A stretch of 64,000 nucleotides of DNA. Origin: Hydrogenophaga sp. Its GTDB lineage: Bacteria > Pseudomonadota > Gammaproteobacteria > Burkholderiales > Burkholderiaceae_C. The notes below the pieces were generated by a model. It did no database searches and was not told the DNA's origin. It was given only the letters and a program-made list of their open reading frames with translations. Below are positions 17,802 through 26,253 of the stretch, one piece after another (position 1 is the first letter of the stretch; each line of letters begins with the position of its first letter). The translations under genes and the position numbers were made by a program. Location of the stretch: contig NZ_JAUCZG010000006.1 of the NCBI RefSeq assembly GCF_030373225.1, positions 1 through 64,000 of the forward strand, in the 5' to 3' direction.

Positions 17802-18649
17802 TGAACAAGAGGGGTATCGGCCCCTTCCAGCTCGACGCCTTCCACGTCTGCCTGGCCCACCAGCAACTGCATGTACTGGCGCAGCGCCGTGGCCTGCGAC
17901 TGCAGGGCCAGCCGCGCACCGATCTGCGCCTGCAGTTCGGCGAAGTCCGGCAGGCGCCCGGGTTCGCGCGCCAGCACCTCGACGATGTGCAGGCCGAAGC
18001 GGCTGTGCACCAGGCGCGGGTGCAGGCCCAGCGCCTGGATGGCGTCGTTCTGCAGGAACAGCGCCTTGGCCAGCTCGGGCGCGCAGTCCTGCGGCGTGAT
18101 CCAGCCGAGGTCGCCGCCCCGGGCGCTCGACGGGCAGTTGGAGAGTTCGGCTGCGAGCTGCGCGAAACGGTCGATGGACACACCCTGGCGCGAGAGTTCC
18201 AGCAGCGCGGCTTCGGCGCGCTGGGCCAGCGCGTTCACCGGCACGCCCGGCGTGACCGCGAACAGGATGTGCCGCACATGCAGCGCCTGGCCCACCACGA
18301 AGCGCGGCTTGTGCGCCTCGTAGTGGCGCCGGCATTCGTCGGGGCCCGGCTCCGGTGAATGCACCTCGGCTTCGAGCAGCGCCTCGATCGCACGGCGCGT
18401 GGCTTCATCGGGCTCGGGCGCGTCCAACCCGGTGAAGCGCGGCAGCAGCCCGGCGCTCACCGCCTGCTGGCGCAGCAGTTCGGTACAGGCGCGTTCGCGC
18501 AGGGTCTGCTCGTCCAGCACCTCACCGGCCGCGTGCAGCGCGATGCCGTTGATGCGGGCGATCTCGACCGGGGCCGCGACGTGCTGCGGGTCTTTGCAGG
18601 CGCAGGCACTGCTGCCGCAACCCGACGAGGGGGAAATGTCCTGGCTCAT
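17798..18649 (-). CDS. parvulin-type peptidylprolyl isomerase of the nar operon
   Basis: The 283-residue protein carries a PpiC/rotamase domain at about residues 118-210: LHVRHILFAVTP, then SNCPSSARGGDLGWITPQDC and FGLHIVEVLAREPGR. The N-terminus is Cys-rich (SGCGSSACACKDP, residues 9-21) and has no obvious signal peptide. GGAGAC stands before the ATG at 18649. It follows narI by 23 bp and overlaps the carbonic anhydrase gene by ATGA. Parvulins of NifM type sit beside nar genes in several betaproteobacteria as I recall, suggesting help in folding a nitrate reductase component. Confidence 0.85.
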   Translation of the reverse strand: MSQDISPSSGCGSSACACKDPQHVAAPVEIARINGIALHAAGEVLDEQTLRERACTELLRQQAVSAGLLPRFTGLDAPEPDEATRRAIEALLEAEVHSPEPGPDECRRHYEAHKPRFVVGQALHVRHILFAVTPGVPVNALAQRAEAALLELSRQGVSIDRFAQLAAELSNCPSSARGGDLGWITPQDCAPELAKALFLQNDAIQALGLHPRLVHSRFGLHIVEVLAREPGRLPDFAELQAQIGARLALQSQATALRQYMQLLVGQADVEGVELEGADTPLVQ

Positions 18650-18672
18650 GAGGGTCTCCGGTGGGGGGTGCA

Positions 18673-19404
18673 TCAGCGGGGCTTGGAAGGCTGGGCCGGG
18701 TTGGTCGGATTCACCGGCACGCCCAGGCGGCGGCTGCGCACCACCTGGTAGGGCCGCACGAGGTAGGCCACGCTGGCGAAGCCGCTCCACACATGCACCA
18801 GCCGCGAAAACGGAAACAGCAGGAAGATCGTCATGCCCAGCACCATGTGCACCTTGTACGGCCAGTCCAGCGCGACGAGGGCAGACGCTTCAGGGCGGAA
18901 GGTCACGATGCGCTGAGCCCACTCGGCCAGCACCAGCATGGCGCTGCCGTCCGAGTGCGAATACGAGTAGGGCAGCGTGATCAGGCCCAGCACCAGTTGC
19001 ACCCAAAGAATGATCAGGATGGCGAGATCCGTGCGGTGGCTGGTGAGGCGGATGCGCGGATCGAAGATGCGCCGGTGCAGCAGCAGCGACAGGCCCACGA
19101 AACAGATCACGCCGGCGGTGCCGCCGGCATAGATCGCGATGCGTTGTTTGACCGAGGCATCCATGAAGCCTTCGTAGAAGAAATGCGGCGTGAGCAGGCC
19201 CACGAAGTGGCCGAAGAACAGGAACAGGATGCCGATGTGGAACAGGTTGCTGCCCCAGCGCAGCTGGCCCTTTCGCAGCAGCTGCGACGAATCGCTTTTC
19301 CAGGTGTACTGGTCGCGGTCGAAGCGGGCCAGGCTGCCCATGAAGAAAACGGCCAGGCAGATGTAGGGATAAACGCCGAAGAGGAAGTGGTGCAGTGAGG
19401 TCAT
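18673..19404 (-). CDS. narI: respiratory nitrate reductase gamma subunit NarI
   Basis: NarI is the membrane diheme cytochrome b that oxidises quinol and passes electrons to NarH and NarG. The 243-residue protein has about five membrane spans and begins MTSLHHFLFGVYPYICLAVF. Candidate heme ligands are the His residues in NLFHIGILFLFFGHFVGLL and in DWPYKVHMVLGMTIFLLFPFSRLVHVW. The start at 19404 overlaps the narJ stop (ATGA), indicating coupled translation; a longer frame upstream lies within narJ and is rejected. Confidence 0.95.
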   Translation of the reverse strand: MTSLHHFLFGVYPYICLAVFFMGSLARFDRDQYTWKSDSSQLLRKGQLRWGSNLFHIGILFLFFGHFVGLLTPHFFYEGFMDASVKQRIAIYAGGTAGVICFVGLSLLLHRRIFDPRIRLTSHRTDLAILIILWVQLVLGLITLPYSYSHSDGSAMLVLAEWAQRIVTFRPEASALVALDWPYKVHMVLGMTIFLLFPFSRLVHVWSGFASVAYLVRPYQVVRSRRLGVPVNPTNPAQPSKPR

Positions 19405-20114
19405 GCCTGTGCTCCTGATGGGGATGAGGGGTGACGACCGGTGGCCGCCTTCACGATGCGGATCGGTTGCGGCTGGCCGGGTCTGGCCTGGCCTTCGGTG
19501 GAGCAACCACCAAACACCTCGGGCTCGGCCCAGCTCTCGTCGATACCGGGGTCGGCCGCCACCGGCACCGGCTCGGCCTTCTCGCCGGCGATCTCGAGCA
19601 CGGCGGCCAGCACGCTGGCGTAGGGGCTCTGGCGCTTGAGCAGCGCGCTGAAGATCACCCGCACGATGTGGGCGCTCTCGCCAAGAAACTCGCGCGCCAC
19701 CGTGGCGGGCTGGGTGGAGGCGAACTCCAGCAGCACGCTCAGGTGGTCGGGCAGCTCGGCCGGGCCGAAAAAGAGGCCGGCCTTCTCGTAGGTCTGGATC
19801 AGGTCGATCATGGCCGGGCCCCGGTCGCGCGAATCGCCGAGCACGTGCTCGAACAGGTGCAGCGCGGTGCTGCGTCCCCGGTCGAACAGTTCCACGTAGT
19901 CGGCTTCGACGTCGAGCGCCGGCTGCTGGCTCAGGTGCACCAGCAAGGCGTCGAGTTCAACCAGCCGCGTGGGCGGCAAGGCGGCCTCGGAATGCAGCGC
20001 CTTGCGCAGGTCACAGGCGTGCTCGCGCAGCTCGGCGGTGGGGTAACGCAGCAGATGGGCGAGCACACGCAGCGTGTGCACGGCGGGCTTGGGGGGAGAA
20101 GAGAAAAATGACAT
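19401..20114 (-). CDS. narJ: nitrate reductase molybdenum cofactor assembly chaperone NarJ
   Basis: NarJ is a dedicated cytoplasmic chaperone that holds NarG until the molybdenum cofactor is inserted and the complex reaches NarI. The 237-residue protein shows typical LRVLAHLLRYPTAELREH, YVELFDRGRSTALHLFEHVLGDSRDRGPAM and PDHLSVLLEFAS segments. GGAG stands before the ATG. It overlaps narI by ATGA. The gap to narH (141 bp) is unusually long for this operon and contains a palindromic repeat. Confidence 0.95.
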   Translation of the reverse strand: MSFFSSPPKPAVHTLRVLAHLLRYPTAELREHACDLRKALHSEAALPPTRLVELDALLVHLSQQPALDVEADYVELFDRGRSTALHLFEHVLGDSRDRGPAMIDLIQTYEKAGLFFGPAELPDHLSVLLEFASTQPATVAREFLGESAHIVRVIFSALLKRQSPYASVLAAVLEIAGEKAEPVPVAADPGIDESWAEPEVFGGCSTEGQARPGQPQPIRIVKAATGRHPSSPSGAQA

Positions 20115-20177
20115 GTCAGTGCTCCACCGCGCCGAAGCGCAACCTGCGACGAATGAGACGGTCCAACCGGGAGATAC

Positions 20178-20252
20178 CGTCGGGCCGGCTTTGCCGGACG
20201 ACAGGTATCGCCCCCTTGAGGGGGTAGCGCGAAGCGCTGCGGGGGTGCTTCA
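20178..20252 (-). repeat. palindromic intergenic repeat, narH-narJ gap
   Basis: Ordered motifs in the plus reading are CCGGCTTTGCCGG (20185-20197), CCCCCTTGAGGGGG (20211-20224) and AGCGCGAAGCGCT (20226-20238), followed by GGGGGTG. The same motif order recurs in the narG-narH gap and, reversed, at the end of mrdA. It leaves the narJ ribosome-binding site intact and could form an RNA structure that tunes expression between genes. Confidence 0.75.
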
Positions 20253-20255
20253 TTT

Positions 20256-21788
20256 CTAGACCCCCGCCTTGATCGGAATCGTTCGTTTCTTCTCGCTGCC
20301 GAAGAGGCTGGTTTCCGTCTGCCCTTCCGAGCAGCCGTTGCCGAACGTGAAGCCGCAGCCGCCCTTGATGTTGAAGGTGTTCTCGGCGTATTCGCGGTGG
20401 GTGGTGGGAATCACGAAACGGTCCTCGTAGTTGGCAATGGCCATGGTCTGGTACATGTCCTCGACCTCGCGCACGCCCATGCCGACCTGGTCGAGCACGT
20501 CCTGGTTGATCACGCCGTCCACGTGTTTGGCGCGCTGGTAGCTGCGCATGGCCAGCATGCGTTCGAGCGCACGAACCACCGGCGCGGTGTCGCCGGCGGT
20601 CAGCAGGTTGGCGAGGTACTTCACCGGAATGCGCAACTGGCTCACATCCGGGATCTCGCCGTTGCCGCCCAGGTGCCCGGCGTTGGCCGCGGCGGTGATG
20701 GGCGAAAGCGGCGGCACGTACCAGACCATCGGCAGCGTGCGGTACTCGGGGTGCAATGGCAGCGCCACTTTCCAGTCCACCGCCATCTTGTAGACCGGGC
20801 TGTGGCGCGCGGCCTCCAGCCAGTTGTCGGGGATGCCGTCGGCGCGCGCCTGGGCGATCACCGCCGGGTCGTGCGGGTCGAGGAACAGGTCGATCTGCGC
20901 CTTGTAGAGATCCATCTCGTTGGGCACGCTGGCCGCTTCCTGGATGCGGTCCGCGTCGTACAGCAACACACCCAGGTAGCGGATGCGACCCACGCAGGTT
21001 TCGCTGCACACGGTGGGCTGGCCGGCCTCGATGCGCGGGTAGCAGAAGATGCACTTCTCGGCCTTGCCGCTCTTCCAGTTGTAGTAGATCTTCTTGTAGG
21101 GGCAGCCGCTGACACACATGCGCCAGCCGCGGCACTTGTCCTGGTCGATCAGCACGATGCCGTCTTCCTCGCGCTTGTAGATCGAGCCCGACGGGCACGA
21201 GGCCACACAGGCCGGGTTGAGGCAGTGCTCGCACAGGCGCGGCAGGTACATCATGAAGGTGTTTTCGAACTCCCCCACCATGGCCTTCTGCGCGGCTTCG
21301 AAGCCGTTGAAGTTGGCGTCCTTGCTGCGCTTGGCGAATTCGCCGCCCAGGATCTCCTCCCAGTTCGGGCCCCACTCGATCTTCTCCATGCGCTTGCCGG
21401 TGATCAGGCTGCGCGGGCGCGCGGTGGGCGTGTGCTTCATCTCCGGCGCCGACTGCAGGTGGTCGTAGTCGAAGGTGAAGGGCTCGTAGTAGTCGTCGAT
21501 CTCCGGCAGGTGCGGGTTGGCGAAGATCTTCATCAGCAGCTGCCACTTGCCGCCCTGTTTGGGCACGATGGATCCGTCGGCACGGCGCGTCCAGCCGCCC
21601 TGCCATTTCTCCTGGTTCTCCCACTCTTTGGGGTAGCCGATGCCGGGCTTGCTCTCGACGTTGTTGAACCAGGCGTATTCGACCCCGGGCCGGTTGGTCC
21701 AGACGTTCTTGCAGGTGACCGAACAGGTGTGGCAACCGATGCACTTGTCCAGGTTGAGCACCATACCGATTTGTGCGCGTATTTTCAT
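20256..21788 (-). CDS. narH: respiratory nitrate reductase beta subunit NarH
   Basis: NarH is the four-cluster iron-sulfur electron wire between NarI and NarG. The 510-residue protein has CIGCHTCSVTCKNVW near residue 18, then CEHCLNPACVASCPSG, DKCRGWRMCVSGCPYKK and CIFCYPRI followed by CSETC. The Trp in CRGWRMC replaces the cysteine expected for a 4Fe cluster, as in E. coli, and marks a 3Fe-4S site. There is no signal peptide, so the catalytic subunits face the cytoplasm. AAGGA precedes the ATG at 21788. Palindromic repeats lie in the gaps on both sides of the gene. Confidence 0.97.
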   Translation of the reverse strand: MKIRAQIGMVLNLDKCIGCHTCSVTCKNVWTNRPGVEYAWFNNVESKPGIGYPKEWENQEKWQGGWTRRADGSIVPKQGGKWQLLMKIFANPHLPEIDDYYEPFTFDYDHLQSAPEMKHTPTARPRSLITGKRMEKIEWGPNWEEILGGEFAKRSKDANFNGFEAAQKAMVGEFENTFMMYLPRLCEHCLNPACVASCPSGSIYKREEDGIVLIDQDKCRGWRMCVSGCPYKKIYYNWKSGKAEKCIFCYPRIEAGQPTVCSETCVGRIRYLGVLLYDADRIQEAASVPNEMDLYKAQIDLFLDPHDPAVIAQARADGIPDNWLEAARHSPVYKMAVDWKVALPLHPEYRTLPMVWYVPPLSPITAAANAGHLGGNGEIPDVSQLRIPVKYLANLLTAGDTAPVVRALERMLAMRSYQRAKHVDGVINQDVLDQVGMGVREVEDMYQTMAIANYEDRFVIPTTHREYAENTFNIKGGCGFTFGNGCSEGQTETSLFGSEKKRTIPIKAGV

Positions 21789-21842
21789 GATGTGTTGTCC
21801 TTGTTCAGCCGGCGTTCCGGTGCGAAGGTTTTGGTCCAGGGA

Positions 21843-21927
21843 ACACCGTGGAACCGGCTTTGCCGGGCCACTGGTGTTGCCCCCTTGAGGGGGTGACGCG
21901 CGGAACGCGCGGCGCGGGGGTGGTCCA
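21843..21927 (-). repeat. palindromic intergenic repeat, narG-narH gap
   Basis: This is a second copy with the same ordered motifs as the narH-narJ copy: CCGGCTTTGCCGG (21854-21866), CCCCCTTGAGGGGG (21880-21893), a GCGCG/CGCGC hairpin around 21898-21910 and GGGGGTGG. The spacer sequences differ while the palindromes are conserved, as expected for a mobile REP-like family. Confidence 0.75.
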
Positions 21928-21932
21928 CATGA

Positions 21933-24900
21933 CTAAGGGTTTTCGCCTTGCGATTGGTAGGCGCGGATCAGGTGGTCGTCGGCCGGTGTGTCGAGCCAGT
22001 CCACCTTGTCCATCTTGCGCACCACGACGAACTCGTCTCGGTTGGTGCCGATCGTTCCGTAGTAGTTGAAGCCGTAGCTGAGCTGCGCGTAGCCGCCGAT
22101 CATGTGGGTCGGCTTGAGCACGATGCGGGTGACCGAGTTGTGGATGCCGCCGCGCACGCCGGTGATCTCCGATCCCGGGGTGTTGATGATCTTTTCCTGC
22201 GAGTGGTACATCATCACCATGCCCGACTTCACTCGCTGGCTGACCACCGCACGCGCGGCCACCGCGCCGTTGATGTTGAACAGCTCGACCCAGTCGTTGT
22301 CCACGATGCCGGCGCTCTTCGCATCGTCTTCGCTCAGCCAGACCACGGTGCCACCCCGGTTGAGGGTGAGCATCATCAGGTTGTCGCTGTAGGTCGAGTG
22401 GATGCCCCACTTCTGGTGCGGCGTGATGAAGTTCAGCACGATCTCCGCGTTGCCGTTGGACTTGATGTTGTGGATGCCTGAAGTCGCCTTCATGTCCACC
22501 GGCGGGCGGTAGCTGCCCAGGCCCTCGCCGAAGGCGATCATCCAGGGGTGGTCCTGGTAGAACTGCTGGCGGCCGGTGAGGGTGCGCCATGGAATGAGTT
22601 CGTGCACGTTGGTGTAGCCGGCGTTGTAGCTCACCGTCTCGCTCTCGATGCCGCTCCAGGTCGGGCTGCTGATGATCTTGCGCGGCTGCGCCTGGATGTC
22701 GCGGAAGCGGATCTTCTCGTCCTCGCGGTGGATCGCCAGATGCGTGTGGTCGATGCCGGTCTGTTTGCCCAGCGCTTCCCATGCCTTCACCGCCACGTGG
22801 CCGTTGGTTTCGGGGGCGAGCTGCAGGATGACCTCGCAGGCGTCGATGTCGGTCACGATCTTCGGCATGCCCTGGGTCACGCCTTCGTCGAGCGTGGTGC
22901 CGTTGAGCTGGCCGAGTTGCTCCACCTCGGTGCCGGTCTTCCAGCCGATGCCCTTGCCGCCGTTGCCCAGTTTCTCGAGCAAGGGGCCCAGCGCCGTGAA
23001 GCGCTTGAAGGTGTTCGGGTAGTCGCGCTCCACCACGGTGATCTGCGGCGCGGTCTTGCCGGGAATCAGTTCGCAATGGCCCTTGCGCCATTCCTTCACC
23101 TCGAACGGCTGCGCGAGTTCACCGGGGGTGTCGTGCATGATGGGTGTGAGCACCACCTCCTTCTCCACCCCGAGGTGGCCCACGCAGACTTCGCTGAAGG
23201 CCTGCGCAAACCCCTTGTAGATCTCCCAGTCGCTGCGGCTCTGCCACACCGGGTCCACCGCTGCCGAGAGTGGATGGATGAAGGGGTGCATGTCGCTGGT
23301 GTTGAGGTCGTTCTTCTCGTACCAGCTCGCGGTGGGCAGCACCACATCGGAATACAGGCAGGTGGTGCTCATGCGGAAGTCGAGCGTGACCAGCAGGTCG
23401 AGCTTGCCCTGGGGCGCGTGTTCGTGCCACACCACCTCTTCGGGCTTGGCATTGTGGCTGGCGCCGGGCCGCCCCAAGCCAGCCGCCCCCTGGGGGGAGG
23501 CGCGAAGCGCATCGGGGGGGGCATGTTCACTGCCAAGGTCTTTGCCCTGCACGCCGTTTTCGGTGCCCAGCAGGTGCTTGCAGAAGTACTCGTGGCCCTT
23601 GCCGCTGGAGCCCAGCAGGTTGCTGCGCCACACAAACATGTTGCGCGGCCAGTTCTGCGGCGCGTCCGGGTCTTCACAGCTCATGGCCAGCGTGCCGTCT
23701 TTCAGCGCGCGCACCACGTAGTCCTTGGCGTCCAGCCCTGCGGCGGTCGCGTCTTTCACCACCTGCAGCGGGTTGGTCTTGAGCTGAGGCGCGCTGGGCA
23801 GCCAGCCCATGCGCTCGGCGCGCACGTTGAAGTCGATCATGCTGCCGCCGAACGCGGCCTTGTCGGCCAGCGGGCTCACGATCTCCTCCATGCCGAGTTT
23901 CTCGTAGCGCCACTGGTCGGTGTGTGCGTAGAAGAAGCTGGTGCTGTTCATCTGGCGTGGCGGGCGCGCCCAGTCGGTGGCAAAGGCCAGCGGCACCCAG
24001 CCGGTTTGTGGGCGCAGCTTTTCCTGGCCCACGTAGTGCGCCCAGCCGCCGCCGCTCTGGCCGATGCAGCCGCACATCATCAGCAGGTTGATCACGCCGC
24101 GGTAGTTCATGTCGGCGTGGTACCAGTGGTTCATGGCCGCACCGATGATCACCATCGACTTGCCATGCGTCTTGTCGGCGTTGTCGGCGAACTGCTGTGC
24201 CACGGTGATGACCTGGTCGCGTGGCACGCCGGTGATGCTCTCCTGCCAGGCGGGTGTGTAGGCGGCGTTGTCGTCGAAGTCTTTGGCGCCACTGCCCAGA
24301 CCACGGTCGATGCCGTACTGCGCCACTTGCAGGTCGAACACGGTGGCCACCAGCGCGTGGCGCTCGTCGCCGGCCTTGCCCAGACGCAGGCGCACGGCCG
24401 GCACGCGGGCGTGGTTGATGCTGCCGTTCTGCGCGTTCGGTGTGAAGTGCGGGGAGGCGTCGCCACCGAAGTAGGGGAAGGCCACGTCCACCACCTGCGT
24501 GTCCTGCTCACCGTCCTCGATCACCGAGAGCTTGAGCTTCACATCGGTGTCGCTGCGGGCCTCCTTCGCCTGCAGGTTCCACTTGCCTTCGTCGCTGCGT
24601 CCGGCTTCACCCCAGCGGAAGCCGATCGAGCCGTTGGGCAGCACGGCCTTGCCCTCGGTGTCGAAGGCCACGGTCTTCCACTCGGGGTTGTTCTTCTGGC
24701 CGAGCTGGCCGTTGAAGTCGCTGGCGCGCAGATAGCGGTCGGGCACCAGGGTTTTGGTGCCGTCGGCCAGCGTGTGTTCCTTCAACATCACGAGCAGCGG
24801 CAGGTCGGTGTAGCGGCGCGCGTAGTCGTCGAAGTAACTGCTGCGTGGCTTGCCACCGTCCGGAAAATAGAAGTTCTTCAGCACCACATGGCCCATGGCC

Positions 24901-25823
24901 ATGGCCAGGGCCGCGTCCGTGCCCTGCTTGGGGTGCAGCCACAGGTCGGAGAGCTTGGCGACTTCGGAATAGTCGGGTGTCACGGCCACCGTCTTCGCGC
25001 CCTTGTAGCGCACCTCGGTGAAGAAGTGGGCGTCGGGCGTGCGCGTCTGCGGCACGTTGGAGCCCCAGGCGATGATGAACGAGCTGTTGTACCAGTCGGC
25101 CGATTCGGGCACGTCGGTCTGCTCGCCCCAGACCTGCGGGCTGGCCGGGGGCAGGTCGCAGTACCAGTCGTAGAAGCTCATGCACACGCCGCCGATGAGC
25201 GAGAGGTAACGCGAGCCGGCGGCGTAGCTCACCATGCTCATGGCCGGGATGGGCGAAAAGCCGATGATGCGGTCGGGTCCGTGCTGCTTGATGGTGTAGA
25301 CGTTGGCGGCGGCGATCAGCTGGTTGACCTCGTCCCAGGTGCTGCGCACGAAGCCGCCCATGCCGCGCACCTGCTGGTAGTCGCGACGCGCTTCGGGGTT
25401 TTCGACGATGCTGGCCCAGGCGTCCACCGGGGTCTTGGCCACGTTCAACGCGGCGCGCCAGCGCTCCAGCAGTCTCCCGCGCACCATGGGGTACTTCACG
25501 CGGTTGGCGGAATACAGGTACCAGCTGTACGAGGCGCCGCGGGCGCAGCCGCGCGGCTCGTGGTTGGGCATGTCCCAGCGGGTGCGCGGGTAGTCGGTCT
25601 GCTGGGTTTCCCAGGTGACGATGCCGCCCTTGACGTAGATCTTCCACGAGCACGAACCGGTGCAGTTCACGCCGTGCGTGCTGCGCACGATCTTGTCGTG
25701 CGCCCAGCGGTTGCGGTAGGCGTCCTCCCAGGTGCGGTCTTCACCGGTGGTCTGGCCGTGGTTGCCCGAGAAGTTTTCCTTGGGCAGGGAAAAGTGCGTC
25801 AATCGGTCCAGAAAGTGGCTCAT
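21933..25823 (-). CDS. narG: respiratory nitrate reductase alpha subunit NarG
   Basis: NarG reduces nitrate to nitrite at a bis-MGD molybdenum centre on the cytoplasmic side of the membrane. The 1296-residue protein carries the N-terminal 4Fe-4S site (His50, Cys54, Cys58, Cys93; STHGVNCTGSCSWK) and the molybdenum-ligand region ADWYNSSFIIAWGSN. E. coli NarG is about 1247 residues from memory; part of the excess is an insert at about residues 767-789 with composition unlike the rest, encoded by a palindromic repeat. GGAG precedes the ATG. The gap to narK2 is 430 bp and holds two large stem-loops. Confidence 0.97.
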   Translation of the reverse strand: MSHFLDRLTHFSLPKENFSGNHGQTTGEDRTWEDAYRNRWAHDKIVRSTHGVNCTGSCSWKIYVKGGIVTWETQQTDYPRTRWDMPNHEPRGCARGASYSWYLYSANRVKYPMVRGRLLERWRAALNVAKTPVDAWASIVENPEARRDYQQVRGMGGFVRSTWDEVNQLIAAANVYTIKQHGPDRIIGFSPIPAMSMVSYAAGSRYLSLIGGVCMSFYDWYCDLPPASPQVWGEQTDVPESADWYNSSFIIAWGSNVPQTRTPDAHFFTEVRYKGAKTVAVTPDYSEVAKLSDLWLHPKQGTDAALAMAMGHVVLKNFYFPDGGKPRSSYFDDYARRYTDLPLLVMLKEHTLADGTKTLVPDRYLRASDFNGQLGQKNNPEWKTVAFDTEGKAVLPNGSIGFRWGEAGRSDEGKWNLQAKEARSDTDVKLKLSVIEDGEQDTQVVDVAFPYFGGDASPHFTPNAQNGSINHARVPAVRLRLGKAGDERHALVATVFDLQVAQYGIDRGLGSGAKDFDDNAAYTPAWQESITGVPRDQVITVAQQFADNADKTHGKSMVIIGAAMNHWYHADMNYRGVINLLMMCGCIGQSGGGWAHYVGQEKLRPQTGWVPLAFATDWARPPRQMNSTSFFYAHTDQWRYEKLGMEEIVSPLADKAAFGGSMIDFNVRAERMGWLPSAPQLKTNPLQVVKDATAAGLDAKDYVVRALKDGTLAMSCEDPDAPQNWPRNMFVWRSNLLGSSGKGHEYFCKHLLGTENGVQGKDLGSEHAPPDALRASPQGAAGLGRPGASHNAKPEEVVWHEHAPQGKLDLLVTLDFRMSTTCLYSDVVLPTASWYEKNDLNTSDMHPFIHPLSAAVDPVWQSRSDWEIYKGFAQAFSEVCVGHLGVEKEVVLTPIMHDTPGELAQPFEVKEWRKGHCELIPGKTAPQITVVERDYPNTFKRFTALGPLLEKLGNGGKGIGWKTGTEVEQLGQLNGTTLDEGVTQGMPKIVTDIDACEVILQLAPETNGHVAVKAWEALGKQTGIDHTHLAIHREDEKIRFRDIQAQPRKIISSPTWSGIESETVSYNAGYTNVHELIPWRTLTGRQQFYQDHPWMIAFGEGLGSYRPPVDMKATSGIHNIKSNGNAEIVLNFITPHQKWGIHSTYSDNLMMLTLNRGGTVVWLSEDDAKSAGIVDNDWVELFNINGAVAARAVVSQRVKSGMVMMYHSQEKIINTPGSEITGVRGGIHNSVTRIVLKPTHMIGGYAQLSYGFNYYGTIGTNRDEFVVVRKMDKVDWLDTPADDHLIRAYQSQGENP
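23462..23523 (-). repeat. palindromic repeat inside the narG coding sequence
   Basis: CCCCCTGGGGGG (around 23486-23497) and GCGCGAAGCGC (23500-23510) followed by a G-run have the same arrangement as the intergenic copies, and the left part (GCCGGGCCGCCCCAAG) matches the reverse complement of the block near 61940. The repeat is read in frame as about 22 residues (PPDALRASPQGAAGLGRPGA) between the conserved NarG segments QGKDLG and KPEEVVW. Confidence 0.7.
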
Positions 25824-25927
25824 GGGATGCTCCGGTTGGGGTGTGTTGTTGGGGTCATTTGCTGTTCAATCGAATGCCGGTTCGGCTCGGGTTGCCGAGC
25901 TGCTCTTGCATGCTTGCTTTTGTGGGG

Positions 25928-26021
25928 GCCGAGGGCAGCGGGGTACACGGTTCCGTCCGTGTCCCCCGCCCTGCGGGCTCCTCCTTTACCTCCCGGAACC
26001 GTGCACCCCACTGCCCTCGGC
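25928..26021 (-). ncRNA. large stem-loop H1 with Shine-Dalgarno-like loop (candidate structured RNA)
   Basis: Two 28-nt arms (25928-25955 and 25994-26021) pair completely on the minus strand if the two differences are read as G-U wobbles; on the plus strand the same positions would be A-C mismatches, so the minus strand is the structured one. The 38-nt loop, read on minus, contains GGTAAAGGAGGAGCCC, an inner GCCC-GCA-GGGC hairpin and GGGGGACACGGA. It lies between narK2 and narG on their coding strand, so it may be in the narG leader. It may correspond to a repeat RNA family of betaproteobacteria; no search was possible. Confidence 0.55.
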
Positions 26022-26080
26022 TGCCTGCGTACCTGGTGCGCCATGACTGAAAACGTTTGTGCGCCCACATCGTTGGCGGA

Positions 26081-26176
26081 CTCAGGACGGTGTGGCACTC
26101 CGCTTCGGTAGGTAAAGGAGGAGCCCACGCAGTGGGCGGGGGACACGGACGAAGCGGAGTGCCACGCCGGCCTGAG
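26081..26176 (+). ncRNA. large stem-loop H2 with the same Shine-Dalgarno-like loop, opposite orientation
   Basis: Arms 26081-26107 and 26150-26176 (27 nt each) pair with one mismatch and one wobble on the plus strand; the inner 16 bp (GTGGCACTCCGCTTCG against its complement) are perfect. The 42-nt loop is nearly identical to that of H1: GGTAAAGGAGGAGCCC, then an inner hairpin lengthened by a compensating AC/GT pair (GCCCAC-GCA-GTGGGC), then GGGGGACACGGA. The stem sequence is unrelated to that of H1, so pairing rather than sequence is conserved outside the loop. Confidence 0.55.
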
Positions 26177-26253
26177 GCCCGAACACACAGTGCCCCGAAG
26201 TGACTGCGGCCCCACGCTCTTGAACTCCAACCTGAGTGACAAAGGAAGTGATT

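Noticed and set aside
22548-26111. 1187-codon plus-strand frame antisense to narG
   Set aside because: Complement of the narG codons; composition is His/Val/Gly/Ala-rich with no domain, as expected for an antisense shadow.
25841-26111. Short plus- and minus-strand frames inside the narK2-narG gap
   Set aside because: They run through the stem-loops, have no ribosome-binding site or family features, and their residues simply reflect the inverted repeats.
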